The notes under the pieces were generated by a model. That model saw nothing but the letters and a program-made list of their open reading frames with translations. It had not been told where the DNA came from and searched no databases. The position numbers and the translations under genes were made by a program. From positions 313,641 to 377,640 of the forward strand of contig JAFGCX010000010.1 in the NCBI GenBank assembly GCA_016932415.1: a stretch of DNA of 64,000 nucleotides, given 5' to 3'. Shown piece by piece: positions 20,901 to 27,674 of the stretch; position 1 is the stretch's first letter, and each line of letters begins with the position of its first letter. Source of the stretch: Candidatus Krumholzibacteriota bacterium. GTDB taxonomy: Bacteria; Krumholzibacteriota; Krumholzibacteriia; Krumholzibacteriales; Krumholzibacteriaceae.

Positions 20901-21467
20901 ACATGGCCCGACGTGAACCTCAACTGGAGAGGTCTGCAGGAGTGGGCCATCCTGAGAAGGTATATTGAGAGAAGCGATCTGAATATCAGCTATATAGAGA
21001 GGACCTCGAAAAAACTCGGTGAAGAGACGAACGCCTTCCAGATCACTCCGAACTGGAATCTGAGATGGAAAAACAGCCTGACATCGAATTTCTCGGTGGC
21101 TTACTCGAAAAAAACCACCATTGACAGGGGTCAGGAACTGTGGGATAAAAGCTGGTCGGCTAATCTTGAACTGAAGTATGATATCAAGGGGACCAAAGGA
21201 ATCGGAATGCCCCTGCCATTCCTCAATAAAAAGAAACTCAAGTTCGAAAGCGCCCTTACGACGGTCCTCAACGTCAGCTACAGCAGGGCGGAAAGATATA
21301 ACGTTCCTCCGACTTCGACTCTCTCCATCTATCCGAGATTCACTTATACATTCAGCAGGAACGTGTCGGGAAACCTCGCTCTCGGTTACAAGAGGAGTGC
21401 TGGAGGTATCTACGGTTACATCAATCATGAGGTGAGCTTGCATGCCACGGCGGAATTTAAGTTCTAG
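14985..21467 (+). CDS. sprA: SprA/Sov-like giant outer-membrane translocon protein
   Basis: This 2160-residue protein resembles SprA/Sov, the very large outer-membrane beta-barrel through which type IX secretion substrates cross in Bacteroidetes (about 2400-2500 residues there). It starts with a signal peptide ending ARA at residue 39, so mature protein would begin with Gln40. The body is rich in alternating hydrophobic/polar strands; a Cys pair (WCANC, near residue 220) precedes a conserved VNLQG-type repeat region. Around residues 1755-1885 there is a disordered, charged, Pro/Ser-rich insertion. The last residues (EVSLHATAEFKF) end in Phe like an outer-membrane barrel. Its stop lies inside the following cyclase gene. 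No other type IX component is present in the window, so secretion function is inferred from similarity. Confidence 0.82.
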   Translation: MKKTGKIIGRGDRRRAAGKYLCVLALIFLSGPGSTGARAQTLRIDLSEVSRQIEIRYYMQEHGTLPPEYILLNGIALYPNFLQGRFDLRKRKLEYDPMTRTLFSYDVPGDHVFTARDDRDGLYFRSSERDVRIPGMKITPSSIDERAESIRRKGFRKTWVDEVRYNLEIERETRRGGGLIDLNIPIKLPKQIEWLIGDGEETRLTVSGKEKITIGGTSRWCANCPVTEGRPSQQKFPDLDMEQQLSVNLQGNIGEKIHVKIDHSSMGGGMQSTNRVSLRYIGLEDEIIKSIDMGDTDLTLSGAQLISHSGGSRGLFGVKVQAQIGLMDLTVIASKEEGENASGSFSGSGGQSSEFMIADYNYVKRQYFYFETPGVSFDTPNIGFVGHPVKYFPVYGGTFNDMIEVFISLKTYELDNYQGGAKFKLKACVDPENNGITGNEPGAFEDWYRLANEGEDYSLIKYIDSASESKYVGIRLNQPLDTERSLAVRYKSDMGTSSTADDISIGDYGIYPSNPDQVLRAELIYPVEMDEEDLTEPLENKFLHSTWNMMMRNVYSLGSAGLEGGALKVTIENVRTIVGTKDIQEETELSYLRIFGLDQENVESQRIPDGLIDDRKGIIDFNYGYVMFPWYEPFNLRRDDIAYFLGTGVDEMGYVIPDYVSADSVMAHLVLNDGIYSDYDSNPKHEYNIVVEATSGNRTFQLNAFDIIEGSEVVSVDGETLMRGSDYDIDYIGGTVSLKGDRLLTMSPDAKVSIDYQHKSLIGGGKRSLLGFSSNMNLSTNSRLNASFLYNSIGSPKYNPRLGDEPTMNMAGDVNGSFQLSPDWMTSVANLLPRVDTDTRSSLNVNAEVAVSIPNPNRKGEAFVDDMEGVEESSQLSLIRRMWYEASPPADPDNPGAFLESFAGEDEFYWYNPVRESTSLQYKLTTSKRDLNPGLDTRENSSVSSLFIKAIDPQPGEWCGIMTGIPGGLDITTAQYLEIWVNDYNTDPDERAGRLHIDFGRIDEDFHQPELGEGDDEKETDWTIEYDTGFPADDPGLVYPKAFDGSTWDSVKKIYRGINSRVGNNYHDTEDLNRNGRVDERNEYYSLVLDLSDEALIDVQRDFDRDKYSSYWTDSDKTRDAGENYRINEKKAWRMYRLDLSKVKLPTGVAPRLDAIQHFRIWVEDPQELQARIEVDGSIDHLVEIAEMKFIGNRWEFDNIRDIADETRIIPTPDMRVKVGTINNKDNPSIYSSPYKVQEEDGIDIREQSLLIEVENFERERSFRLMKRFYGQGMDFQQYREIEFWIRGNQDLTSHDGDVVDFYLQFAYDSLNYYEVVVPLTSQRAGRWNAVHITLSDLTNMKLNPSGGDITEILIHDASDPSKSYQARLRGDPTLFNVRFLYSGLRNRTGIMIPSGEAWFNDIVVDNVRKDIDHAERLSVSTNFGGIFSLSGNWQRTGPEFRSLNQKRGSGVTTNSYSLSAKTEVNHIIPTGGFQLPVSLKYGASTSKPKYLPQKDVEITDAAVQDSLRSVNNSVNFSVAMSRRGSKNIIMKNLFDNLKAGMSYSKSASFSPTAKDTSWTLAGNATYQLQFRKDRELKLFKGIKWRYWLTDFSFRASGARSVRRGYSYSNSEFVKRPDFYSCHWDNEMSTVYQPFESIKFNYRRTEKRNLAVENMMYGVDIGILTSFIQTLNMSYQPKGGVFLISQFNPRFEYNTKYEEDLKPGIRQAEDPEGTRDVYATRGINVVFDVDVGKYAMGFGKMVKIIGQEEEISARKVMNQRASHEERKSQFEEMLKNKKTSSDKGVAGEQVSLDPNPGSTQPVDPTAAGGQTAETEEKKGTFADLGLKRPRAGLGDKKEASSPDSMAVDSTLTADSKEQGKKAADPMLLFRHLLRFLGRVDPVKSTFKIDRRSQFERLYERAGMGYQFGFASRSGTEGALGGPDADPLRENTGITLNLRSGFDITSNLSANLNFNMSKREDMSYSRRSEAQDLTWPDVNLNWRGLQEWAILRRYIERSDLNISYIERTSKKLGEETNAFQITPNWNLRWKNSLTSNFSVAYSKKTTIDRGQELWDKSWSANLELKYDIKGTKGIGMPLPFLNKKKLKFESALTTVLNVSYSRAERYNVPPTSTLSIYPRFTYTFSRNVSGNLALGYKRSAGGIYGYINHEVSLHATAEFKF

Positions 21468-22374
21468 GAGATTTCCAGGCTTTCAGATGGCAGCTCTTTT
21501 TCTCTCTGCCGCGCTGGCGATAAGCGCGTGTGGAAGTAACGATCCTCCCGTGTTCGATGCCGATAACGCTTTTGATCTTCTCGAGCAGCAATGCGGGATT
21601 GGGCCCCGGTTTCCCGGAAGCCCGGAGCACAGGATGCTGCAGAGGTACCTGGCATCCAGCCTGGAAAGATACGGAGCGAATCTTTCGCTGCAGCCGTTCG
21701 AGGGGATCCTCAGCAGCGGAGATACTCTTCGACTGGTAAATATCATCGGTAACTACAATATGAAATCAGGCAAGAGGATAATGCTTGGAGCCCATTATGA
21801 TACAAGGCCTGTCGCCGACATGGATCCCGATCCGGCAAACAGGGATATTCCTATAACAGGAGCTAACGATGGGGCCAGCGGAGTCGCCGTTCTTCTTGAA
21901 ATAGCGAGGCTTCTGGGTGAACACCCTCCTCCCGTCGGAGTCGATATTATACTTTTTGACGGAGAAGATTATGGAGAAGCGGGAAAGGCGGAGGATTTCT
22001 GCCTCGGATCGGCATATTTCGCATCCAACACCCGTGGATACATGCCTTTCGCGGCGATCGTGATCGATATGATTGGAGATTCGGATCTTGTAATCAGGCA
22101 GGAGGGATTTTCGCGAGCGGCGGCGCCTGACCTGTATGAAGAGATATTCGCGATCGCTGATGAGCTTGGCCTGCGGCAGTTCCGCAGGGAAAAGGGTCAG
22201 ATGATCATAGACGACCACCTGCCGTTGATACAGGCGGGATTCAGAGCGGTCGACCTGATCGATTTTGATTACGATCACTGGCATACTCTCGAGGACACGC
22301 CGGACAAGTGTTCCCGGGAAAGCCTCGACGCTGTGGGAAGGGTCCTTATAGAGTTCATCTGGCGGCAGAAATAG
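21442..22374 (+). CDS. M28-family glutaminyl-peptide cyclotransferase, lipoprotein
   Basis: The 310-residue protein has a lipoprotein signal (hydrophobic segment, then AISAC with Cys30). Its M28 fold has HYDTRP, GANDGASG, FDGEDYG, VIDMIGD, the DDHLPL block and a C-terminal WHTLEDT. The DDH.P and WHT(x)(D/E)D(T/N) pattern fits glutaminyl cyclases, which convert N-terminal Gln into pyroglutamate, better than M28 aminopeptidases. A strong ribosome site (GAGGTGA) precedes the ATG at 21442, inside sprA, giving a 26-base overlap and likely translational coupling. The expected place of action is the periplasm, on freshly cleaved exported proteins. An aminopeptidase role is the main alternative. Confidence 0.8.
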   Translation: MPRRNLSSRRFPGFQMAALFLSAALAISACGSNDPPVFDADNAFDLLEQQCGIGPRFPGSPEHRMLQRYLASSLERYGANLSLQPFEGILSSGDTLRLVNIIGNYNMKSGKRIMLGAHYDTRPVADMDPDPANRDIPITGANDGASGVAVLLEIARLLGEHPPPVGVDIILFDGEDYGEAGKAEDFCLGSAYFASNTRGYMPFAAIVIDMIGDSDLVIRQEGFSRAAAPDLYEEIFAIADELGLRQFRREKGQMIIDDHLPLIQAGFRAVDLIDFDYDHWHTLEDTPDKCSRESLDAVGRVLIEFIWRQK

Positions 22375-22460
22375 GAAGACATATTAAAATCGCTTTCCAG
22401 GTCCGGTACGATTTCACTTGATTTTTAACACTTTTTCAACTAGGTATTAGTGGATGTTGA

Positions 22461-22487
22461 TGGGGCGGATGCCCCATTTATTTTTAT
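22461..22487 (+). terminator. Intrinsic terminator or attenuator upstream of rimP
   Basis: TGGGGC (22461-22466) and GCCCCA (22471-22476) form a perfect 6-bp stem with a GGAT tetraloop, followed by the T-rich tail TTTATTTTTAT. It lies 84 bases past the cyclase stop and 30 bases before rimP. It may end sprA transcription; if the rimP promoter lies upstream it would instead attenuate the translation operon. Confidence 0.68.
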
Positions 22488-22516
22488 ATGGCACTTTTTA
22501 ATGGCTGGAGCCGTAG

Positions 22517-23020
22517 ATGGCAGACAAGGAACATCTGGTTGCGCTTCTCAACAGAGAAATCGATGCTCTCGGTTTTGAACTTGTCAAACTCGACAGGTTT
22601 TCCCGGGGCAGAAGAGAGATCCTGCGCATTTTTATAGATGATGCGGAAAACGGAGTCACGATTGACGATTGCGTGAAGGTGACGAAAGCTCTCGGGCTTG
22701 TCCTCGATGGAGACGAACTTCTGCCCGGTTCTTATAACCTCGAAGTGTCCACTCCCGGCATGAACCGTCCGCTTACGAAAAGGGAGCATTTTGTGCGGTT
22801 CACGGGAAAGTCTGCGAGAGTCGAGTATCTCGGCGGTCAGGGCGAGAAGTCATCTTTGATCGGTGAGATAGAGGGGCTGGAGGATGACTGCCTTCTTCTT
22901 TCGAAGGCGGGGATCAGTGAGAAGATAGAATTTGACAGGATCGTCAAGGCAAATCTTCATGGAGAAAAATGGGGGACATCGGCCGAAAAGAAAAATTTAA
23001 AAAGCAGAGGAAGAAAATAA
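22517..23020 (+). CDS. rimP: Ribosome maturation factor RimP
   Basis: RimP is a cytoplasmic factor needed for maturation of the 30S subunit. The 167-residue product shows the two-domain family pattern: LGFELVKLDRFSRGRREILRI then DDCVKVTKALG and the hallmark LEVSTPGMNRPLTKREHF near residue 75. It starts the usual rimP-nusA-infB translation cluster; nusA begins 81 bases later. The C-terminus is basic (KKNLKSRGRK). Confidence 0.93.
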   Translation: MADKEHLVALLNREIDALGFELVKLDRFSRGRREILRIFIDDAENGVTIDDCVKVTKALGLVLDGDELLPGSYNLEVSTPGMNRPLTKREHFVRFTGKSARVEYLGGQGEKSSLIGEIEGLEDDCLLLSKAGISEKIEFDRIVKANLHGEKWGTSAEKKNLKSRGRK

Positions 23021-23101
23021 AATTATAGAAAACATTTTGACAGCAGGGACAGTCTGGAATAAAATAAACAGTCTTACATCGATTGAGGGGAGTATTTAAG
23101 G

Positions 23102-24763
23102 ATGAATTCAGGATTTATCGAGGCGTTTTCGCAGATCATAAGAGTAAAGAGAGTCGACAAGAATACTCTCGTGGAAACAATTAAAGCGAGCCTCGTATCG
23201 GCGGCAAGACGCAAGCTTGGCCAGGAGGCTGAGATCGAGGTCCATCTGGACGAGGCCAAGGGACAGCTTGAGATATTCCGTGTTTACAAGGTAGTCGAAG
23301 AGGTGGAAGACGAGGCTGTGGAGCTTCTTCTTGAGGACGCGAGACTGATAGATGAAAAAGCCGTGATCGGTTCCGAGGTCCATGAAGAGCTCACGCTCGA
23401 GGAATTCGGACGGAACGCGATTCAGACGGCGAAGCAGATACTGACGCAGAAGGTCCGGGAGGCTGAACGCGACAGGATATACGAGGAATACAAGGACAAG
23501 ATTGGCGTGATCATCTCCGGGACTGTCCGCCAGATAGACAGGGGAAATATACTGCTTAATCTCGGCAGGGCGGAAGCTTACCTTCCGATGCGGGAGCAGA
23601 TCCGCAAGGAGCGGTACAACCAGGGTGATACGATAAGAGCATGCGTGACCGAGGTCGACAGGGAGACGAGAGGTCCGCAGATAATAGTGTCGAGGGCCGG
23701 CAACCAGTTCCTCTTCAAGCTGTTTGAACAGGAAGTGCCCGAGATATTCGATGGTGATGTCGAGATCAAGAGTATAGCCAGGGAACCTGGCGGCCGTTCG
23801 AAGATAGCTGTCTATTCGAGAAGCGATAAGGTTGACGCGGTCGGTTCCTGCGTTGGGATGAAGGGTTCGCGCGTACAGGCCGTGGTTAACGAACTTCATG
23901 GAGAAAAAATAGATATAGTCAACTGGAGCGAAACGACAAACGAGTTTGTGTCACGGGCTCTTTCCCCGGCGAAAGTATCAGCGCTTCGATTCAACGAGGC
24001 TGAAGGTGTCGTACTCGCTATCGTCGAGGATGATCAGCTTTCTCTCGCCATAGGAAAAGATGGCCAGAACGTACGCCTCGCTTCGAAGCTGACAGGCTGG
24101 AAGATCAACCTCACGACGGTCAAAGAAGTCGAGAAGAGGGATAAGCTCGAGCAGAGGCTCCAGATGGATATTTCCGAGATGGTCGGAGTCTCGGCGAAGA
24201 TGGCTCAGAAACTCAAGAGCGTCGGGATCCTGACTGTCCAGAAACTCTACAAGACCACGCTCGAAGAACTGCTTGAAGTCGAGGGAATAGGCAGGAAGAC
24301 TGCCGAGAGGGTCAAGGTACTTGCTTCGGAGACGATGGAAGAACTCAACAAGGCTCTTGAAGACCTTCTTGAGAAGGAAAAAGAAGCTGAAGAAGAAGAG
24401 GCGAGCAAGCCTCTCTTCGACGAGGATTCCCTGGCTCCAGAGGAGGAGAAGAAGGAAGAAGAGCCTGTCATGACGGAGGAAGCTCTTTTTGGAGAGCTTG
24501 CCGGCGAAAAAAAGGATAAGACGTCCGATTCAGAAATGGATGAGGATGATCCGGATAGTGAAGAATCCTCGATCGATGAACCGGAAGATGGATCCGATGA
24601 AGATTTTGATGACGAACAGGATGATCAGTCCGATGACGACTTCGATGATGAACCGGATGATCAATCCGACGACGGATCGGAAGATGAACCCGAATTTGAT
24701 GACAGTGAGGCTGCTGACGAAGATATCGACGAAGAAGAGCCTGACGAAGATACTGAGAAATAA
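23102..24763 (+). CDS. nusA: Transcription termination/antitermination protein NusA with acidic tail
   Basis: NusA binds RNA polymerase and nascent RNA and modulates pausing, termination and antitermination. The first 415 or so residues hold the N-terminal polymerase-binding domain, an S1 domain (from about residue 135: VISGTVRQIDRGNILLNLG), two KH domains (GMKGSRVQAVVNELHGEKID; AIGKDGQNVRLASKLTGWKI) and a helix-hairpin-helix segment (LLEVEGIGRKTAERVK). From about residue 420 to 553 the protein is an extreme Asp/Glu/Ser-rich tail with partial repeats such as DDQSDD. This tail is probably disordered and resembles a nucleic-acid mimic. GGGGAG precedes the ATG. Confidence 0.95.
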   Translation: MNSGFIEAFSQIIRVKRVDKNTLVETIKASLVSAARRKLGQEAEIEVHLDEAKGQLEIFRVYKVVEEVEDEAVELLLEDARLIDEKAVIGSEVHEELTLEEFGRNAIQTAKQILTQKVREAERDRIYEEYKDKIGVIISGTVRQIDRGNILLNLGRAEAYLPMREQIRKERYNQGDTIRACVTEVDRETRGPQIIVSRAGNQFLFKLFEQEVPEIFDGDVEIKSIAREPGGRSKIAVYSRSDKVDAVGSCVGMKGSRVQAVVNELHGEKIDIVNWSETTNEFVSRALSPAKVSALRFNEAEGVVLAIVEDDQLSLAIGKDGQNVRLASKLTGWKINLTTVKEVEKRDKLEQRLQMDISEMVGVSAKMAQKLKSVGILTVQKLYKTTLEELLEVEGIGRKTAERVKVLASETMEELNKALEDLLEKEKEAEEEEASKPLFDEDSLAPEEEKKEEEPVMTEEALFGELAGEKKDKTSDSEMDEDDPDSEESSIDEPEDGSDEDFDDEQDDQSDDDFDDEPDDQSDDGSEDEPEFDDSEAADEDIDEEEPDEDTEK

Positions 24764-24788
24764 ATGTTCTGAAGGGAGTTGAATTCAT

Positions 24789-26954
24789 TTGGCAAAGGTC
24801 CGTGTATACGAGCTTGCTAGGAAATATGAGATCTCGAGCGAGGCTCTCAGAAAGATACTTGTTAAGGAAGGCATTACTGTCAAGAGCCATATGAGTACTG
24901 TCGAAAGCCGGGTAGAGATACTCATTCAGCAGCATTTGAACAGAGTCAAGGATGCAGCTTCCGCTAAAGTAAAGCAAAAGGAAAAAGAAAAGGATAAGGA
25001 TAAGGATAAGAAAAAGAAAGTCGGAAAACCTGTCATCAGGCCGCCGAGACAGAAAAAATCAAAAAAACCGGTCAAGCGCGTCGAGGCGGATCAGAAAGCA
25101 GTACAGGAAAGCGTAAGGCGCACGCTGGCGAAACTGGAAGTCACGAGAAAAACCAAGAGAAGAAGACGCAGGGATGAAGTCGAAGAGATAATGGAAGAAG
25201 AGAATGCGATCAAGCTTCCTGAATTCTCCACGGTCGCCGACCTTGCCGAACAACTCGAAGTCGATCCGACCGAGATCATCGGGAAATGCCTGAAACTGGG
25301 CCTGATGGTGTCTATCAACCAGAGGCTTGACAGGGAGACGATCGAGATGATCGCCGATGAGTACGGCTTCAGCGTCAAGTTCGCTTCGACGTATGGCCAG
25401 GATATTCTCGATGATTATAAGCAGATAAAACCGGAACGCCTCTCGCACAGGCCGCCTGTCGTAACGATAATGGGTCATGTCGATCACGGAAAGACATCAC
25501 TTCTCGACAATATCAGGCAGAGCAACGTGATCGCCGGTGAAAAGGGAGGTATCACCCAGCATATCGGCGCCTACGCGGTGAAGTTAAACGGAAGGAATAT
25601 CACCTTTATCGATACGCCCGGTCATAAAGCTTTCACGGCGATGAGATCAAGAGGAGCGAAATCTACAGATATAGTAATAGTCATAGTAGCCGCTGACGAT
25701 GGAGTGATGCCTCAGACTATCGAGGCGATAAATCACGCCAGGGCCGCCGACGTTCCGATTATTATAGCAATAAACAAGATCGACCTTCCGAACGCCGATC
25801 TTGACCGCGTTAAGAACGGGCTTATTCAGCAGAACATAGTCCTTGAGGAGTACGGTGGTAATATCATGTGCGCCGAGATATCGGCGAAAAACGGTATCGG
25901 GATAGACAAGCTTCTGGAGATGATACTTCTTCAGGCTGAGATGATGGAACTCAAGGCGGATCCACAGGCGCAGGGAAGAGGTATCGTCATTGAGGCGAAG
26001 AAGGAAGAAGGCCGCGGGATAGTAACGACCGTCCTCGTTCAGCAGGGGACTCTGAATATCGGCGATATCTTTATTACGGGCAATTATTTCGGGCGCGTGA
26101 GAGCTCTGCTGAATGAACGGGGAGAACAGATCGAGTCTGCTCCTCCATCGACGCCGGCGGTGATCCTCGGATGCACCGGGGTCCCACAGGCGGGAGACGC
26201 TTTCATCCAGGTCGATGATGAGAAGACGGCGAGGGAAGTCGCGTCGAGAAGACAGCAGTTCGCCAGGGAGAAGGACCGCCGTACCGTCCACAGGATATCT
26301 CTCGAAGAGCTTTATACGCAGATCCAGGAAGGGACTGCCAAGGAACTTAACCTTATAATCAGGGCTGATACGGACGGATCCATAGAAGTCCTCAACGAGA
26401 GCCTTTCTTCCCTCAGCACCGGTGAAGTAAAGGTAAACGTGATACACAAGGCTGTCGGGATAATCAGTGAAAGCGATATACTGCTCGCTTCCGCTTCGAA
26501 CGCGGTAGTCCTGGGATTTCACGTAAACGTCACTCCCGATGCATCGAGGATAGCAAAGGGAGAGAGGGTCGATATAAGGTTCTACGATGTCATATATCAG
26601 GCGATCGATGATATCAAGGCTGCGATGTCTGGACTCCTCGATCCCGATATCGTCGAGACTGAACTCGGCATAGCCGAGGTCCGCCAGGTCTTCCGCGTCT
26701 CGAAGATCGGTTCTATAGCCGGTTCATACGTGAAGAGCGGGGTAATACAGAGGAACGCGCTTGTAAGGGTCCTGAGAGAGAATGAGATCATCTACAAGGG
26801 TTCCATCAACTCTCTGAAGCGATTCAAGGATGACGCCAGAGAAGTACAGGCAGGATTTGAATGTGGTATAGGAGTCAGCGGCTTTGAGGACCTCGTAGAG
26901 GGAGACATCCTCGAAGTATACAAGGAAGAGGAGCATTCGAGGACTATCGACTAG
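24789..26954 (+). CDS. infB: Translation initiation factor IF-2
   Basis: IF-2 is the GTPase that brings initiator tRNA to the 30S subunit. At 721 residues it is a short-type IF-2. An N-terminal IF2N helix domain (KVRVYELARKYEISSEALRK) is followed by a Lys-rich linker (about residues 58-115), a second IF2N-like domain, then the G domain with GHVDHGKT near residue 228, DTPGH and NKID. Domains II-IV follow to the end. The start is TTG at 24789, supported by GGGAG upstream and by the family N-terminus. It lies 25 bases after nusA; the ylxR and L7Ae-like ylxQ genes often found between them are absent. Confidence 0.96.
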   Translation: MAKVRVYELARKYEISSEALRKILVKEGITVKSHMSTVESRVEILIQQHLNRVKDAASAKVKQKEKEKDKDKDKKKKVGKPVIRPPRQKKSKKPVKRVEADQKAVQESVRRTLAKLEVTRKTKRRRRRDEVEEIMEEENAIKLPEFSTVADLAEQLEVDPTEIIGKCLKLGLMVSINQRLDRETIEMIADEYGFSVKFASTYGQDILDDYKQIKPERLSHRPPVVTIMGHVDHGKTSLLDNIRQSNVIAGEKGGITQHIGAYAVKLNGRNITFIDTPGHKAFTAMRSRGAKSTDIVIVIVAADDGVMPQTIEAINHARAADVPIIIAINKIDLPNADLDRVKNGLIQQNIVLEEYGGNIMCAEISAKNGIGIDKLLEMILLQAEMMELKADPQAQGRGIVIEAKKEEGRGIVTTVLVQQGTLNIGDIFITGNYFGRVRALLNERGEQIESAPPSTPAVILGCTGVPQAGDAFIQVDDEKTAREVASRRQQFAREKDRRTVHRISLEELYTQIQEGTAKELNLIIRADTDGSIEVLNESLSSLSTGEVKVNVIHKAVGIISESDILLASASNAVVLGFHVNVTPDASRIAKGERVDIRFYDVIYQAIDDIKAAMSGLLDPDIVETELGIAEVRQVFRVSKIGSIAGSYVKSGVIQRNALVRVLRENEIIYKGSINSLKRFKDDAREVQAGFECGIGVSGFEDLVEGDILEVYKEEEHSRTID

Positions 26955-26969
26955 AATCGGAGCTCCACC

Positions 26970-27251
26970 ATGTTTGTGGCGTCCCTGACAATCCAGTTCC
27001 ACTTGCCGGGTTGCACTTCCCTCAAGGAAAAGAGATTTGTACTGAAGAGTCTCAAGGACAGGCTTCGTAACCGATTCAATGTCGCTCTCTGCGAGACCGG
27101 CTATCAGGATAAATGGCAGAGGAGCGAGATATCTGTCGTGACAGTCGCCGGTTCAAGAAAAGGCCTCGACAAGAGTATGCAATCGATCATTACCTATATT
27201 GAAAAGGAAGAAAGAGCTGTTCTGATCGAGATAGAGAAGGAGATATACTGA
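26970..27251 (+). CDS. DUF503 family protein (YlxP-like)
   Basis: This 93-residue protein matches the DUF503/YlxP family: a hydrophobic first strand (FVASLTIQFHLPGC), then SLKEKRFVLKSLKDRLRNRFNVA and a GYQDKWQRSEISVVTVAG segment. The family is always small and usually lies between infB and rbfA, as here (15-base gaps on both sides). Its biochemical function is not established; the context suggests a role in ribosome assembly. Confidence 0.88.
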   Translation: MFVASLTIQFHLPGCTSLKEKRFVLKSLKDRLRNRFNVALCETGYQDKWQRSEISVVTVAGSRKGLDKSMQSIITYIEKEERAVLIEIEKEIY

Positions 27252-27266
27252 TAACGGAGTGGATCG

Positions 27267-27674
27267 ATGAATGATAATAAGCATAAGGGCAGGATAGAGG
27301 AGACGATTCATCAGCTCGTTGCAGACCTTCTGGTCAGAAGAGTGAAGGATCCGAGGGTCGAGAATGTCTCTATAATCCGGGTGAGCGTCTCGAGGGATTA
27401 CTCAGTGGCGAAACTCTATTTCAATATCATAGGGGGAAGCGACGATCTCGAGCAGGTCGAAGTGGGACTCAAAAGCGCCAGGGGATATATCAGGAACAGT
27501 ATCAAAAAGAAGCTCAGGCTCAGGGTGATCCCCGAACTCATCTTTATTTATGATTCGTCCCTGGACAAAGCTATGGCTCTCGAGGAAATAATAGTCAAAA
27601 TGCACGAGGATGAACCCGGTGATGAGGACGATTCTGCCGAAGAGGAAGACCTGGAAGGGGATACGGATGAATAA
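27267..27674 (+). CDS. rbfA: Ribosome-binding factor A
   Basis: RbfA is a KH-fold protein that binds immature 30S subunits and helps form 16S rRNA helix 1. The 135-residue product has the family pattern RIEETIHQLVADLLVRRVKDPRV and VSRDYSVAKLYFNI, then IRNSIKKKLRLRVIPELIFIYDSSLD. It carries an acidic tail (EDEPGDEDDSAEEEDLEGD), echoing the acidic tail of NusA two genes upstream. Its stop overlaps the start of nrnA by 8 bases. Confidence 0.93.
   Translation: MNDNKHKGRIEETIHQLVADLLVRRVKDPRVENVSIIRVSVSRDYSVAKLYFNIIGGSDDLEQVEVGLKSARGYIRNSIKKKLRLRVIPELIFIYDSSLDKAMALEEIIVKMHEDEPGDEDDSAEEEDLEGDTDE

Noticed and set aside
24600-24690. Repetitive DNA in the nusA tail as a recombination hot spot
   Set aside because: Repeats are imperfect and explained by an acidic coding tail.
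25647-26522. Open frame of 291 codons on the minus strand opposite infB
   Set aside because: The plus-strand IF-2 is complete with all motifs; the antisense frame is a shadow.
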